Shown here in pieces: positions 34,285 through 42,527 of a stretch of DNA of 64,000 nt (its first letter is position 1; the number at the start of each line of letters is the position of its first letter). Under the pieces are notes generated by a model, which saw only the letters and a program-made list of their open reading frames with translations, was not told the origin of the DNA and made no database searches. Location of the stretch: NCBI RefSeq assembly GCF_030345715.1, contig NZ_JAUASX010000006.1:62001-126000 (forward strand), in the 5' to 3' direction. Made by a program: the position numbers and the translations under genes. The DNA comes from Solimonas sp. SE-A11 (GTDB lineage: Bacteria > Pseudomonadota > Gammaproteobacteria > Nevskiales > Nevskiaceae).

Positions 34285-35964
34285 TCAGGACGGCTTGCCG
34301 GGACGCGGCTGCGGGTCCGTCGTGACGTCACCGAGCAGACCGCTGAGGTCGTTCATGTCACCCAGGCCCACTTCCTTCAGCAGGGCGTCCACCAGCGGTC
34401 GCTGCGCGCGATAGCGCAGGGCATGGTCGACCACAGAGCGCGCCAGGTTGCCGCCCTCCGCGCCGGCGCCCGAGCTGCTGCCATCGCCCGCACCACCGCC
34501 GCCGATCCCGCCCAGGCCGCGCACGTCGAGGATCTTGATGCCGTCGATGTTCTCCATCGGCTTGACCGCCTCGCGCAGGATCATCGGCAGCGCGCGGATC
34601 AGCTCGTTGCGGATCTCCAGGCGGATCTGCTCCTCGGACAGTGCGTTGCGAGCCTCGTTGATCGCACGCTTGCCCTCGGCCTCCACGCGGTAGCGCTCGG
34701 CGTCGGCGGTAGCACGGATGCGCACCGATTCGGCTTCACCGGTGGCGGCGACGCGCACAGCCTCGGCACGATCCTCGGCCGCCTTCTTCTCGGCCTCGGC
34801 GGATACCACCACGCCGATGGCCTCCTGCTCGGCCTGCTCGCGGGCCTGCACCAGTCGCACCGACTTGGCACGCTCGGCGGTGGCGGTCTCGCGCACGGTC
34901 TTGACCTCTTCTTCCGCGGACACGGCCTTGGCGAAGGCGGCGTCGGCCTGCGCCTTGGCGGCGGATTCCTCCTCCGACTTCTTCGAGATCGCGATCTGGC
35001 GCTCCTGCTGCGCGATGCGCACGGCACGCTCGCGCTCGATGTCGCGCTGCTCGACGCTGCGGCGCTTCTCGATCTCGGCCTCGGCGATGGCGCGGTCGGA
35101 TTCGATCTTGGCCTGCTCGGCCTCGCGGCGGCGCTCGGCTTCCTGGCGCGCGATCTCGGAGGTGGCCTCTGCGGTACGCACCTTGACCTCCTGATCCTGC
35201 ATCAGGCGCGCGTACTCCTGGTCTCGCGCGATGGTCAGCGACAGCTTCTCGGTCTCCAGATTCTTCTGCTCGATCTGGATCTTGGTGTCGCGCTCGATGT
35301 CGTTGCGCTCCTTCTTGCGGCGCTCGATCTCCTGCGTCAACTTGGTCAGGCCTTGCGCGTCGAAGGCGTTCTGCGGATTGAAGAACTCCGCCGCAGTCTG
35401 GTCCAGGCCGGTGAGCGACACAGACTCCAGCTCCAGGCCGTTCTTGTGCAGGTCCTCGCTGACCGCCACCTGCACCTTCTGCGCGAAGTCGGCACGGTTC
35501 TCGTGCAGCTCCTCCATGCTCATGCCGGCCGCCACCGCGCGCAGCGCGTCCACGAACTTGCCTTCCACCAGCTCCTTGAGTGCGGTGGGCTCCATGGTGC
35601 GGCGGCCCAGCGTCTGCGCGGCAGTGGAGATCGCCGAGGCATCGGGCTTCACGCGCACGTAGAACTCCGCCTGCACGTCCACACGCATGCGGTCACGCGT
35701 GATCAGCGCGGCTTCCTTCTCGCGGCGCACTTCCAGGCGCAGCGTGTTCATGTTGACCGGAATGGTCTCGTGCAGCACCGGCAACACCAGCGCGCCCCCG
35801 TCGCGCACCACCTTCTCGCCGCCCAGGCCGGTACGCACGAAGGCGATCTCCTTGCTGGCACGGTAGTACAGGCGGGCGAAGATCAGGCCCAGGGCGAAGA
35901 TCGCCACCAGGATGATTCCCGCAGGAATCAGGACCGACATCAGGCTGCTGCCATCGAAGCTCAT
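34285..35964 (-). CDS. yqiK: Flotillin-like SPFH protein YqiK
   Basis: A 559-residue inner-membrane protein. An N-terminal membrane helix (about 9-32) precedes the SPFH domain (residues about 35-200, VNMNTLRLEVRREKEAALITRDRMRVDVQAEF reduced to its family pattern). A very long Glu/Ala/Arg coiled coil runs to about residue 480. A Gly/Ser-rich tail ends the protein. Flotillins scaffold membrane microdomains. Start ATG 35964 is preceded by AGGGGAT; the ATG at 35979 has no such site. It is last in the pspA-yqiJ-yqiK operon. Confidence 0.93.
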   Translation of the reverse strand: MSFDGSSLMSVLIPAGIILVAIFALGLIFARLYYRASKEIAFVRTGLGGEKVVRDGGALVLPVLHETIPVNMNTLRLEVRREKEAALITRDRMRVDVQAEFYVRVKPDASAISTAAQTLGRRTMEPTALKELVEGKFVDALRAVAAGMSMEELHENRADFAQKVQVAVSEDLHKNGLELESVSLTGLDQTAAEFFNPQNAFDAQGLTKLTQEIERRKKERNDIERDTKIQIEQKNLETEKLSLTIARDQEYARLMQDQEVKVRTAEATSEIARQEAERRREAEQAKIESDRAIAEAEIEKRRSVEQRDIERERAVRIAQQERQIAISKKSEEESAAKAQADAAFAKAVSAEEEVKTVRETATAERAKSVRLVQAREQAEQEAIGVVVSAEAEKKAAEDRAEAVRVAATGEAESVRIRATADAERYRVEAEGKRAINEARNALSEEQIRLEIRNELIRALPMILREAVKPMENIDGIKILDVRGLGGIGGGGAGDGSSSGAGAEGGNLARSVVDHALRYRAQRPLVDALLKEVGLGDMNDLSGLLGDVTTDPQPRPGKPS

Positions 35965-35992
35965 CTCTATCCCCTGCAATTTGATGACTGAC

Positions 35993-36682
35993 TCAACGAT
36001 CCACCAGCGCCGCGTTCGGGTTGCGGATCACCGCGAACCGCGCGCCACCGATCTGCTTCACCACCAGCACCACTTCTCCATCCGGGAGCACCTCGTCGGC
36101 GTCGTCCGGCTCCACCATCAGGTAATGCGTCGTGCCGAACTGGTCCACCAGCCGCGCCTGCGCCGGCAAGCCGCGCCGCGCCGTGCCACCCGCGATCACC
36201 GCCGTGCGGCCGATGAAGCTTTCCGGCGAGACCGCACTGGTCTTGTCGCGCGGCATGATCCGGGCCAGGCCGCCGTTGACGGCGCGCACCAGCGGCAGGC
36301 TCAGGAACAGTGCTGCCGGCGTCGCCAGCACCGCCGGCGCGGCGAAGCCCAGCGTGCTGCGCAACACCCCCTGCCCGACCATGCCGATCACGCCAAACAC
36401 GGTCAGCAGCACGATCAGCACCATCAGTACCGGCACGTGGCCGACATAGAGCCAGGACAGGAATCGGCCGAACACACCCTGGGCCTCGGCATGCGTCGCC
36501 TCCATGCCGCTGTGCGCGCCATCCGCCGCCCCCAGCCCGGAGTGGCTGACGACGAACTCGTCGACCATGTCGTTGACCGAAAAACCGGTGAACAGCGCCA
36601 CCATCTCGACCGCCGTCAGCCCGAACATGATCAGGATGGCGACCGCGAACGGACCATTGCCGACCGCCGTGAACCACTCCAT
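35993..36682 (-). CDS. yqiJ: YqiJ-like membrane protein with OB-fold
   Basis: A 229-residue protein with three or four membrane helices (about 10-35, 80-105, 115-135) and a C-terminal cytoplasmic OB-fold (FIGRTAVIAGGTARRGLPAQARLVD, EVVLVVKQIGGARFAVI), as in NfeD/YqiJ proteins that pair with flotillins. Its ATG overlaps the pspA stop by one base and yqiK starts 28 bp later. Confidence 0.9.
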   Translation of the reverse strand: MEWFTAVGNGPFAVAILIMFGLTAVEMVALFTGFSVNDMVDEFVVSHSGLGAADGAHSGMEATHAEAQGVFGRFLSWLYVGHVPVLMVLIVLLTVFGVIGMVGQGVLRSTLGFAAPAVLATPAALFLSLPLVRAVNGGLARIMPRDKTSAVSPESFIGRTAVIAGGTARRGLPAQARLVDQFGTTHYLMVEPDDADEVLPDGEVVLVVKQIGGARFAVIRNPNAALVDR

Positions 36683-37359
36683 CAGCGGTCCGCCTTGGCC
36701 TTCAGCTGCGCCAGGCGCTCCTGCACGCGGTTCTGCCGCGCCAGGTCTTCCAGCTCAGCCAGCCGGGCGGCGGTCTGGTTGGACGTGCCGGATGTGCCTT
36801 TCAAGCCGGTCTGGCGCTCATAGATGCGGTCGAAGGCGCCGGTGGCGCGCTCCGCACGGTAATCCACTGACTCGCCCTTGCGGCCGGTGGGGGTGCCGGT
36901 CGGCGAGGCCTTGGCGGCCTGCGAGCGGCGGAAGCTGGACAACTCCTCCCGCATCTCGCGCTTCTTGGCCTGCAGCGCGGTGACAAAACCCTCCAGCTTG
37001 GCCTTCTCGTCGCCCAGCTCGGCGATGCGGCCCTGCAGGATCGGCAGCTGCGCCTCGATGTCGATCTGGCGCTCCACCGCGGCGGTGGCCAGGTCCTCGC
37101 GGCCCTTGTCCAGCGCCAGGGCGGCCTGCTCGGCCAGCTCCTCGTGGCGGCGGTTCTCCTCCGCCAGGCGCTTGGTTGCCAGGTGGCGCTGTGCCTCGAC
37201 CGTGCCCAGGTCGGCGCGCACGTCGGCGACCGCGCCATCGATCTCGCGGATCGCCTGCTCCATCACCGCTTCCGGCGCGGCGTCCTCCACCGCGTCGATC
37301 AGGGAGTGAAAGCTGCCGGCGATGATGCGCGACACGCGGCTGGCAAGAGTTTCCTTCAT
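36682..37359 (-). CDS. PspA/IM30-family protein in the yqiJK operon
   Basis: A 225-residue almost entirely helical protein: opening ETLASRVSRIIAGSFHSLIDAVED, then long coiled coils (AEENRRHEELAEQAALALDK, LQGRIAELGDEKAKLEGF) as in PspA/ESCRT-III-like proteins. PspA relatives coat stressed membranes. Start ATG 37359 follows the preceding gene's stop by only a few bases. It is coupled to yqiJ through a TGATG junction. A second PspA-like gene occurs at 50205-50897. Confidence 0.9.
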   Translation of the reverse strand: MKETLASRVSRIIAGSFHSLIDAVEDAAPEAVMEQAIREIDGAVADVRADLGTVEAQRHLATKRLAEENRRHEELAEQAALALDKGREDLATAAVERQIDIEAQLPILQGRIAELGDEKAKLEGFVTALQAKKREMREELSSFRRSQAAKASPTGTPTGRKGESVDYRAERATGAFDRIYERQTGLKGTSGTSNQTAARLAELEDLARQNRVQERLAQLKAKADR

Positions 37360-37363
37360 GGAC

Positions 37364-37861
37364 CTAAGCCTCCTTCTTGGCTTGAACTGTACCGAGGATG
37401 CGCAACGCAGACTGTGCGCGTTCCGACAAAATCCGACCGTCATAGCAGCCGGGAAATCCCGAGACGGCCTGTTGCAGCAGCGAATCCGTCAATGTCAGCA
37501 GGCGCTCGCCCACCTGGCGCTCCAGGCGCCGCAGTTGCGCCGACGGGTCCGGCCCGGCGGCATCGGCCGCCAGCAGCAGGGCCAGCAGGTCCGGCGTCCA
37601 CTCCAGCGCGCGGTGCAACAGTTCCGAGCGCAGGTCCTGCCTCACTTCGGCGTCACGCAGGCGCCGCTCGCTCTGCGCCAGCAGGCGCTTGGCAAAATCG
37701 TAGGCGGCGGCGGGATCCGCCAGGCCCTCGCGCTGGCGCCGGGCATCGGCCAGCAGCGCGCGGATCTTCTCGCTCAGGTTGGTCGCCCCGGCCACGTCCA
37801 GTCCTGCCAGATATGACAGGTCTTCCTCGTCCAGCCGCAGCGTGATGGTCTGTTTGGCCAC
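37364..37861 (-). CDS. Probable ribbon-helix-helix regulator heading the pspA-yqiJK operon
   Basis: A 165-residue protein. The first about 45 residues, AKQTITLRLDEEDLSYLAGL then NLSEKIRALLADAR, fit a strand plus two helices of the RHH/Arc type. The rest is helical with no recognised domain. Start GTG 37861 fits the RHH N-terminus; longer readings cross the palindromic promoter. Nested inverted repeats lie just upstream, so it may repress its own operon with pspA, yqiJ and yqiK. The DNA-binding role is inferred from pattern only. Confidence 0.65.
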   Translation of the reverse strand: MAKQTITLRLDEEDLSYLAGLDVAGATNLSEKIRALLADARRQREGLADPAAAYDFAKRLLAQSERRLRDAEVRQDLRSELLHRALEWTPDLLALLLAADAAGPDPSAQLRRLERQVGERLLTLTDSLLQQAVSGFPGCYDGRILSERAQSALRILGTVQAKKEA

Positions 37862-37870
37862 AGCACACTC

Positions 37871-37916
37871 GCATTCCAAATGTATTCTTAACGTATTACA
37901 TACAGAATACGAATGC
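37871..37916 (-). promoter_or_regulatory. Nested palindromic operator before the RHH gene
   Basis: GTATTCT (37882-37888) and AGAATAC (37904-37910) form an inverted repeat with 15-bp spacing. Around it GCATTC (37871-37876) and GAATGC (37911-37916) form a second, outer repeat. The region is AT-rich and ends 10 bp before GTG 37861, so it overlaps the expected promoter. Best guess: binding site for the gene's own RHH product. Confidence 0.6.
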
Positions 37917-37961
37917 AACTCCACCTACCTGAAACCATGAACCGATCGTCGGCCGCGCGCA

Positions 37962-37996
37962 AGAAAAAGCCGCGACACCCGGGGGGATGTCGCGGC
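37962..37996 (-). terminator. Terminator of the porin gene
   Basis: A 9-bp stem GCCGCGACA/TGTCGCGGC (37969-37977 with 37988-37996); on the minus strand it is followed by CTTTTTCTT. It lies about 60 bp after the porin stop codon. Confidence 0.8.
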
Positions 37997-38054
37997 GGAA
38001 AGTCCGGCGTCCAGAAGGGAGGGAGAGCGCCGGGATCAGGGGACTGGAGGAAAA

Positions 38055-39197
38055 CTAGAAGGCGTACTTGGCGGCCACCTGCAGGCGGTCGAGATTGCCG
38101 TCGGCGCCGCTCTCCACCTCGCGCTCGGCATGGCGGTATTCCACGCCCAGGGTCAGCTTCGGCACCGGTGAATACAGCAGGTTGAGGCTGGCGCTGTTGA
38201 CGCTCTCGGTGACGGTGTCGCCGGTCAGGGCCACGTCGTGGTCGGCGCGCAGCATCGACACGGTGGCGGTGCTGCGCCACTTGTCGCTCCACATGTGGCG
38301 GTAGGCCAGGAAGGCGGCGTAGGCCGAGAAGGCCTCGAGGTCGCCGGAGGCGTCCACCGCGGCGTCGTTGACCGTGTTGATCGCGATGTAGCGGCCGATG
38401 CCGTCGCCACCGCTGACGGTGAAGCGGATGTCGTCGCGGCCCAGCGGGATCTTGCCGGCGAAGCTCAGGCCGTAGCCGATGTCGCTGCCGGCGCCGTCCT
38501 GCTTGAGCTGGCGCACCACGCTGGCCACGGAGAACTGCGCGCCGCCGGCCTCGAAGCGGTAGCGTGCCGAGGCATCCGGCATGGTGTTCTGGTCGGTGGC
38601 GACCTGGGCACCGGCGGCGCTGGTCACGGTGGTCTCCGGGTTCTCGATCGACACGTCGAAGCCGCCGACGGTGTAGCGCACCAGGGGCTGCCGCACGAAG
38701 GGCGTGCCGTCGGTGGGAAAAGCGACGAAGTCCAGCGTCTCGGGCAGCGCCACCAGGTTCTGGAAGGTGGACCAGTCCTGGCCGACCAGGAAGTTGTCGA
38801 TGGTGATGTAGGCGCGGCGCAGGCCGACGTTGTAGGCGTTGGTGACGCGCTCGTTGCCGGCACCCGGGTTCACGATGAAATCCGCCTCGATGTAGCTGCC
38901 GAGCTTGTAGCCATCGACCACCGTGTCGGTCTTCAGGAACAGCCGCGTTTCCTTGGCATGCATGTCGAAGTAGGAGCTGCTGCCGCCGGCCGCACCGGCC
39001 ACCGGGATCGCGCCGGGCACGTAGAAGTCGCGCGCCGAGCCCTGCGCCACGCTGCCCTCGCTGAAGCGCGAGTACATCGCGTCGACCTTGATGTAGCCCC
39101 CCAGCGTCAGGTTGGTATCCCCGAGCTTGAAGTCGACCGCCTGGGCCATGGGGGACATCGCTGCGGCGGCCAGCGCCGCGATTGCCGTCTTGTTCAT
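38055..39197 (-). CDS. DcaP-like outer-membrane porin
   Basis: A 380-residue exported protein with signal MNKTAIAALAAAAMSPMAQA. The mature part opens VDFKLGDTNLTLGGYIKVDAMYS, typical of DcaP-family porins (trimeric 16-strand barrels for negatively charged substrates), contains ETRLFLKTDT and GGSSSYFDMHAKETR, and ends with a terminal Phe (VAAKYAF) needed for barrel assembly. Start ATG 39197 has AGGAG upstream. A sigma54 promoter and two palindromic activator sites precede it, on the side of the divergent kinase operon, so uptake is probably controlled by that two-component system. Confidence 0.85.
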   Translation of the reverse strand: MNKTAIAALAAAAMSPMAQAVDFKLGDTNLTLGGYIKVDAMYSRFSEGSVAQGSARDFYVPGAIPVAGAAGGSSSYFDMHAKETRLFLKTDTVVDGYKLGSYIEADFIVNPGAGNERVTNAYNVGLRRAYITIDNFLVGQDWSTFQNLVALPETLDFVAFPTDGTPFVRQPLVRYTVGGFDVSIENPETTVTSAAGAQVATDQNTMPDASARYRFEAGGAQFSVASVVRQLKQDGAGSDIGYGLSFAGKIPLGRDDIRFTVSGGDGIGRYIAINTVNDAAVDASGDLEAFSAYAAFLAYRHMWSDKWRSTATVSMLRADHDVALTGDTVTESVNSASLNLLYSPVPKLTLGVEYRHAEREVESGADGNLDRLQVAAKYAF

Positions 39198-39267
39198 CTC
39201 CTCGCTCCTTTGCACCGGGATGGCTCTTGTGTTTCGTCAGGCACGGGGCCTGCGTTGTGATGGAGTG

Positions 39268-39283
39268 GGCAACGGCCATGCCA
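39268..39283 (-). promoter_or_regulatory. Sigma54 (-24/-12) promoter of the porin gene
   Basis: On the minus strand TGGCATGGCCGTTGCC matches the consensus TGGCAYRNNNNTTGCW at every defined base except the last. GG and GC are 10 bp apart. Transcription would begin near 39257, about 60 bp before ATG 39197. The tandem palindromes at 39362-39397 are then about 105-140 bp upstream, normal for enhancer sites. Confidence 0.8.
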
Positions 39284-39361
39284 TGCCCCGGAGGAGACGG
39301 AAAATCCCGCCGCAACAAGCACTTGACCCTTCGAGGCGCAACGGCGGCGGCAACCGGGGAT

Positions 39362-39397
39362 GTCACCGAAGGTGACGGTGGCGTTACCGTAGGTAAC
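39362..39397. promoter_or_regulatory. Tandem 15-bp palindromes, probable activator (UAS) sites
   Basis: GTCACCGAAGGTGAC (39362-39376) and GTTACCGTAGGTAAC (39383-39397), starts 21 bp apart, so on the same face of the helix. The same paired arrangement recurs at 45790-45825. The second palindrome is 32 bp before the kinase operon, so the regulator may also control its own operon. Confidence 0.78.
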
Positions 39398-39429
39398 AAA
39401 CGGGCATACTGGATCGCAGGAGGAAAGGC

Positions 39430-39618
39430 ATGCGCAAGAACGAAGACGGTCAGGGCCGCGGCGATCAGGCCCTGGTGCTGTTCCTGCTCGCGGCCGGTGC
39501 GCTGCTGTCGCCGGCGCTGCAGCTGTGGGTGGCGCCCGGCATGCCCTGGTGGACGCTGTATGCGGTCTGGGGCGCGATCATCGCCCTGGCGGCGCTGGCG
39601 CAGCGGCAGGATCCATGA
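39430..39618 (+). CDS. Small two-helix membrane protein preceding the SSS kinase
   Basis: A 62-residue protein with a polar N-terminus and two hydrophobic helices (about 14-32 and 40-56) separated by a short Trp-rich turn (PGMPWWTLY). AGGAGG precedes ATG 39430. It overlaps the kinase gene by four bases (ATGA). Small membrane proteins commonly precede SSS-type transporters and related sensors, so it may be a subunit of the sensor. Confidence 0.75.
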   Translation: MRKNEDGQGRGDQALVLFLLAAGALLSPALQLWVAPGMPWWTLYAVWGAIIALAALAQRQDP

Positions 39619-42527
39619 CGCCCGAGCTCTGGCAACTGTTCCTGGCGGCGCTGGTCTATCTCGGCGCCCTGTTCCTGGTGGCCTATGCCGCGGAGAACGG
39701 CTGGATTCCCGCCCGCGTCGCGCGCCACCCGCTGACCTACACGCTGTCGCTGGGCGTCTACGCCACCACCTGGAGCTTCTACGGCAGCGTCGGCTTCGCG
39801 CAGAACCAGGGCTACCTGTTCCTCACCATCTACGTCGGCGTGACGCTGGCCTTCCTTCTGGCGCCGGTACTGCTGCAGCCGCTGCTGCGCCTGGTGCGCG
39901 ACTACCAGCTGACCTCGCTGGCCGACCTGTTCGCCTTCCGCTATCCCAGCCGCTGGACCGGCACGCTGGTCACGCTGTTCATGCTGGTCGGCATCCTTCC
40001 CTACATCTCGCTGCAGATCCAGGCCGTGGTGACCTCGGCACAGGTGCTGACGCAGGAGGTGCCACCCGGCGTGCTGGCGCTGGTGTTCTGCGTCACCGTC
40101 ACGCTGTTCGCGGTGCTGTTCGGCGCGCGCCAGGTGACTCCACGCGAGAAGCACGAGGGCCTGGTGGTGGCCATCGCCTTCGAGTCGCTGATCAAGCTGG
40201 TAGCGCTGCTGGCGGCGGCGGCCTTCGCGGTATTCGGCGTGTTCGGCGGCCCGGCGGGGCTGGACGAATGGCTGCGCGCCAACCCGCAGGCGGTGGAGCA
40301 GTTGCACGCGCCGCTGCGCGAGGGTGCCTGGAGCACGCTGCTGCTGCTGGCCTTCTCGGCGGCCTTCCTGCTGCCGCGCCAGTTCCACATGATCTTCACC
40401 GAGAACATCGAGCCCTCGGCGCTGCGCACCGCCAGCTGGGCCTTTCCGCTGTTCCTGCTGCTGCTGAACCTGGCGATCCCGATGGTGCTGTGGTCCGGCC
40501 AGAAGCTGGGCATGGACGGTGGCGCGGACTACTACGGCCTGCGCCTGGGCCTGCAGGAACCCAGCGGCTGGCTCACCTACCTGACCTTCATCGGCGGCAT
40601 CTCCGCCGCCAGCGCCATGATCATCGTCGAGAGCCTCGCGCTGGCGGCGATGTGCCTCAACCACCTGGTGCTGCCGCTGTGGCTGCGCGGCCGGCGCCCG
40701 CGCTCCGGCACCGACTTCTACGGCCGACTGCTGTGGGGCCGGCGCCTGTTGATCGCGGTGGTTATCTTCACCGGCTACGGCGCCTACCTCGCGGTGGGCG
40801 ACAGCCGCGGCCTGGTGCAGCTGGGCCTGATCTCCTTCGTCGCGGTCACGCAGTTCCTGCCAGGCGTGCTGGCGATGCTGGCCTGGCCGCGCGCCACGCG
40901 CGCCGGCTTCATCGCCGGCAGCAGCGCCGGCATGGCGATATGGTTCCTGGTGCTGGTGCTGCCGCTGATCACCGGCCAGCCTTCGCCGCTGGCGCACTGG
41001 CCGCTGCACGACGGCAACATCTGGACCTTCGTCACCTTCTGGTCGATGGCGGCCAACCTGCTGCTGTTCATCGGGGTATCGCTGCTGACCCGACCCACGC
41101 CCAAGGAACAAGCCGCCGACCGCGCCTGCCGTCTCGACGCGGTGCTGCTGCTCAGCCCGCAGCCACGCGCCGCCGGCGTCCCCGCGCTGCGCGAGCGCAT
41201 TGCCGGCGCGCTCGGGCCGGATACCGCGGCGGCGGAGATCGAGCGGGCGCTGGGCGATCTCAAGCTTGGCGCCGACGAACGCCGCCCGCGCCAGCTGCAC
41301 TTCCTGCAGGAGCGGTTGCAGCGCAATCTCTCCGGCCTGGTGGGCCCCCAGCTGGCGCGCGAGCTGCTCGGCGCCACGCCCGCCGCCGGCAGCGCCGGCC
41401 CGCTGGTGGAAGAGGAACTGGAGCATTCGCAGGACCGCCTGCGCGGCCTGGCGGCGGAACTCAACCAGCTGCGCCGCTTCCACCGGCAGATCCTGCAGGA
41501 CCTGCCGGTAGGTGTCTGCTCGCTGGGCCTGAACCTGGAAGTGACGATCTGGAACGAGCGCATGGCCGATCTTTCCGGCCTGCCGGCCGACGCCGTGCTC
41601 GGCAGCCGCGTGGACCAGATTCCCGCACCCTGGAACCGGCTGTTCGGCGACTTCCTGGAGAGCGCGCAGCAGCACCGCTACAAGCTGCAGCTCGCCCTGG
41701 GCGGCAAGCGCCGCTGGCTCAACCTGCACAAGGAGGACATCGGCGCCGGCATCGACGATGCCGCGGCCGGCCTGGTGCTGCTGGTGGAGGACCTTACCGA
41801 GCAGCAGCAGCTGGAAGCCGAGCTGGCGCACAGCGCGCGCCTCGCCTCGATCGGCACGCTGGCCTCGGGTGTCGCCCACGAGATCGGCAATCCGCTCACC
41901 GGCATCACCTGCGTGGCGCAGAACCTGCGCGACGAGGACGACGCCGCCGAGCGCCAGTACGGCATCGAGGAGATCCTCAAGCAGTCGCGCCGCATCAGCG
42001 ACATCGTGCAGTCGCTGCTGAGCTTCGCGCGGCCGGCGATACAGGATGCGCGCACGCTCGTGCGCCTGGACCTGGCGGCGTTGGTGGTGGAAGCCATCCG
42101 CCTGGTGCGGCTCTCGCCCCATGCGCGCGACATCGTCTTCGACAGCCGCTTGGCGCCGGAGCTGTGGATCGAGGGCGACCCGGCACGCCTGACCCAGGTG
42201 CTGCTGAACCTGCTGGGCAACGCCGCCGACGCCTCGCCGCCCGGCGCGCGCATCGAGATCCGCGCGGCACGCGGTGCCGGCTCCGTCACGCTGGAGGTGC
42301 AGGACTGGGGCAGCGGCATTCCCGAGGCCCTGCGCGAACGCGTGTTCGAGCCCTTCTTCACCACCAAGGACCCCGGCCGCGGCACCGGCCTGGGCCTGCC
42401 CCTGGCCTACCGCATCGTCAGCGACCACGGCGGCAGCATCGCCGTGGACAGCCGCGAGGGCCAGGGCACCACCTTCACGGTACGGCTGCCCGCCGCACCC
42501 GATTCCATGGCCACGGTACTGACATGA
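39615..42527 (+). CDS. Sodium:solute symporter-fused sensor histidine kinase (CbrA-like)
   Basis: A 970-residue sensor. Residues 1 to about 515 are a 12- to 13-helix SSS transporter domain (YATTWSFYGSVGFAQNQGY, TSLADLFAFRYPSRWTG, ARQVTPREKHEGLV). Next come a linker/PAS-like region (about 650-740), HisKA with the phospho-His in VAHEIGNPLTGI (about 752), and HATPase_c with LLNLLGNAADAS, DWGSGIPE and GRGTGLGLPLAYRIV. It resembles CbrA. The ligand is probably sensed or transported by the SSS part. It overlaps both flanking genes; the downstream one is its regulator. Confidence 0.94.
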   Translation: MTPELWQLFLAALVYLGALFLVAYAAENGWIPARVARHPLTYTLSLGVYATTWSFYGSVGFAQNQGYLFLTIYVGVTLAFLLAPVLLQPLLRLVRDYQLTSLADLFAFRYPSRWTGTLVTLFMLVGILPYISLQIQAVVTSAQVLTQEVPPGVLALVFCVTVTLFAVLFGARQVTPREKHEGLVVAIAFESLIKLVALLAAAAFAVFGVFGGPAGLDEWLRANPQAVEQLHAPLREGAWSTLLLLAFSAAFLLPRQFHMIFTENIEPSALRTASWAFPLFLLLLNLAIPMVLWSGQKLGMDGGADYYGLRLGLQEPSGWLTYLTFIGGISAASAMIIVESLALAAMCLNHLVLPLWLRGRRPRSGTDFYGRLLWGRRLLIAVVIFTGYGAYLAVGDSRGLVQLGLISFVAVTQFLPGVLAMLAWPRATRAGFIAGSSAGMAIWFLVLVLPLITGQPSPLAHWPLHDGNIWTFVTFWSMAANLLLFIGVSLLTRPTPKEQAADRACRLDAVLLLSPQPRAAGVPALRERIAGALGPDTAAAEIERALGDLKLGADERRPRQLHFLQERLQRNLSGLVGPQLARELLGATPAAGSAGPLVEEELEHSQDRLRGLAAELNQLRRFHRQILQDLPVGVCSLGLNLEVTIWNERMADLSGLPADAVLGSRVDQIPAPWNRLFGDFLESAQQHRYKLQLALGGKRRWLNLHKEDIGAGIDDAAAGLVLLVEDLTEQQQLEAELAHSARLASIGTLASGVAHEIGNPLTGITCVAQNLRDEDDAAERQYGIEEILKQSRRISDIVQSLLSFARPAIQDARTLVRLDLAALVVEAIRLVRLSPHARDIVFDSRLAPELWIEGDPARLTQVLLNLLGNAADASPPGARIEIRAARGAGSVTLEVQDWGSGIPEALRERVFEPFFTTKDPGRGTGLGLPLAYRIVSDHGGSIAVDSREGQGTTFTVRLPAAPDSMATVLT

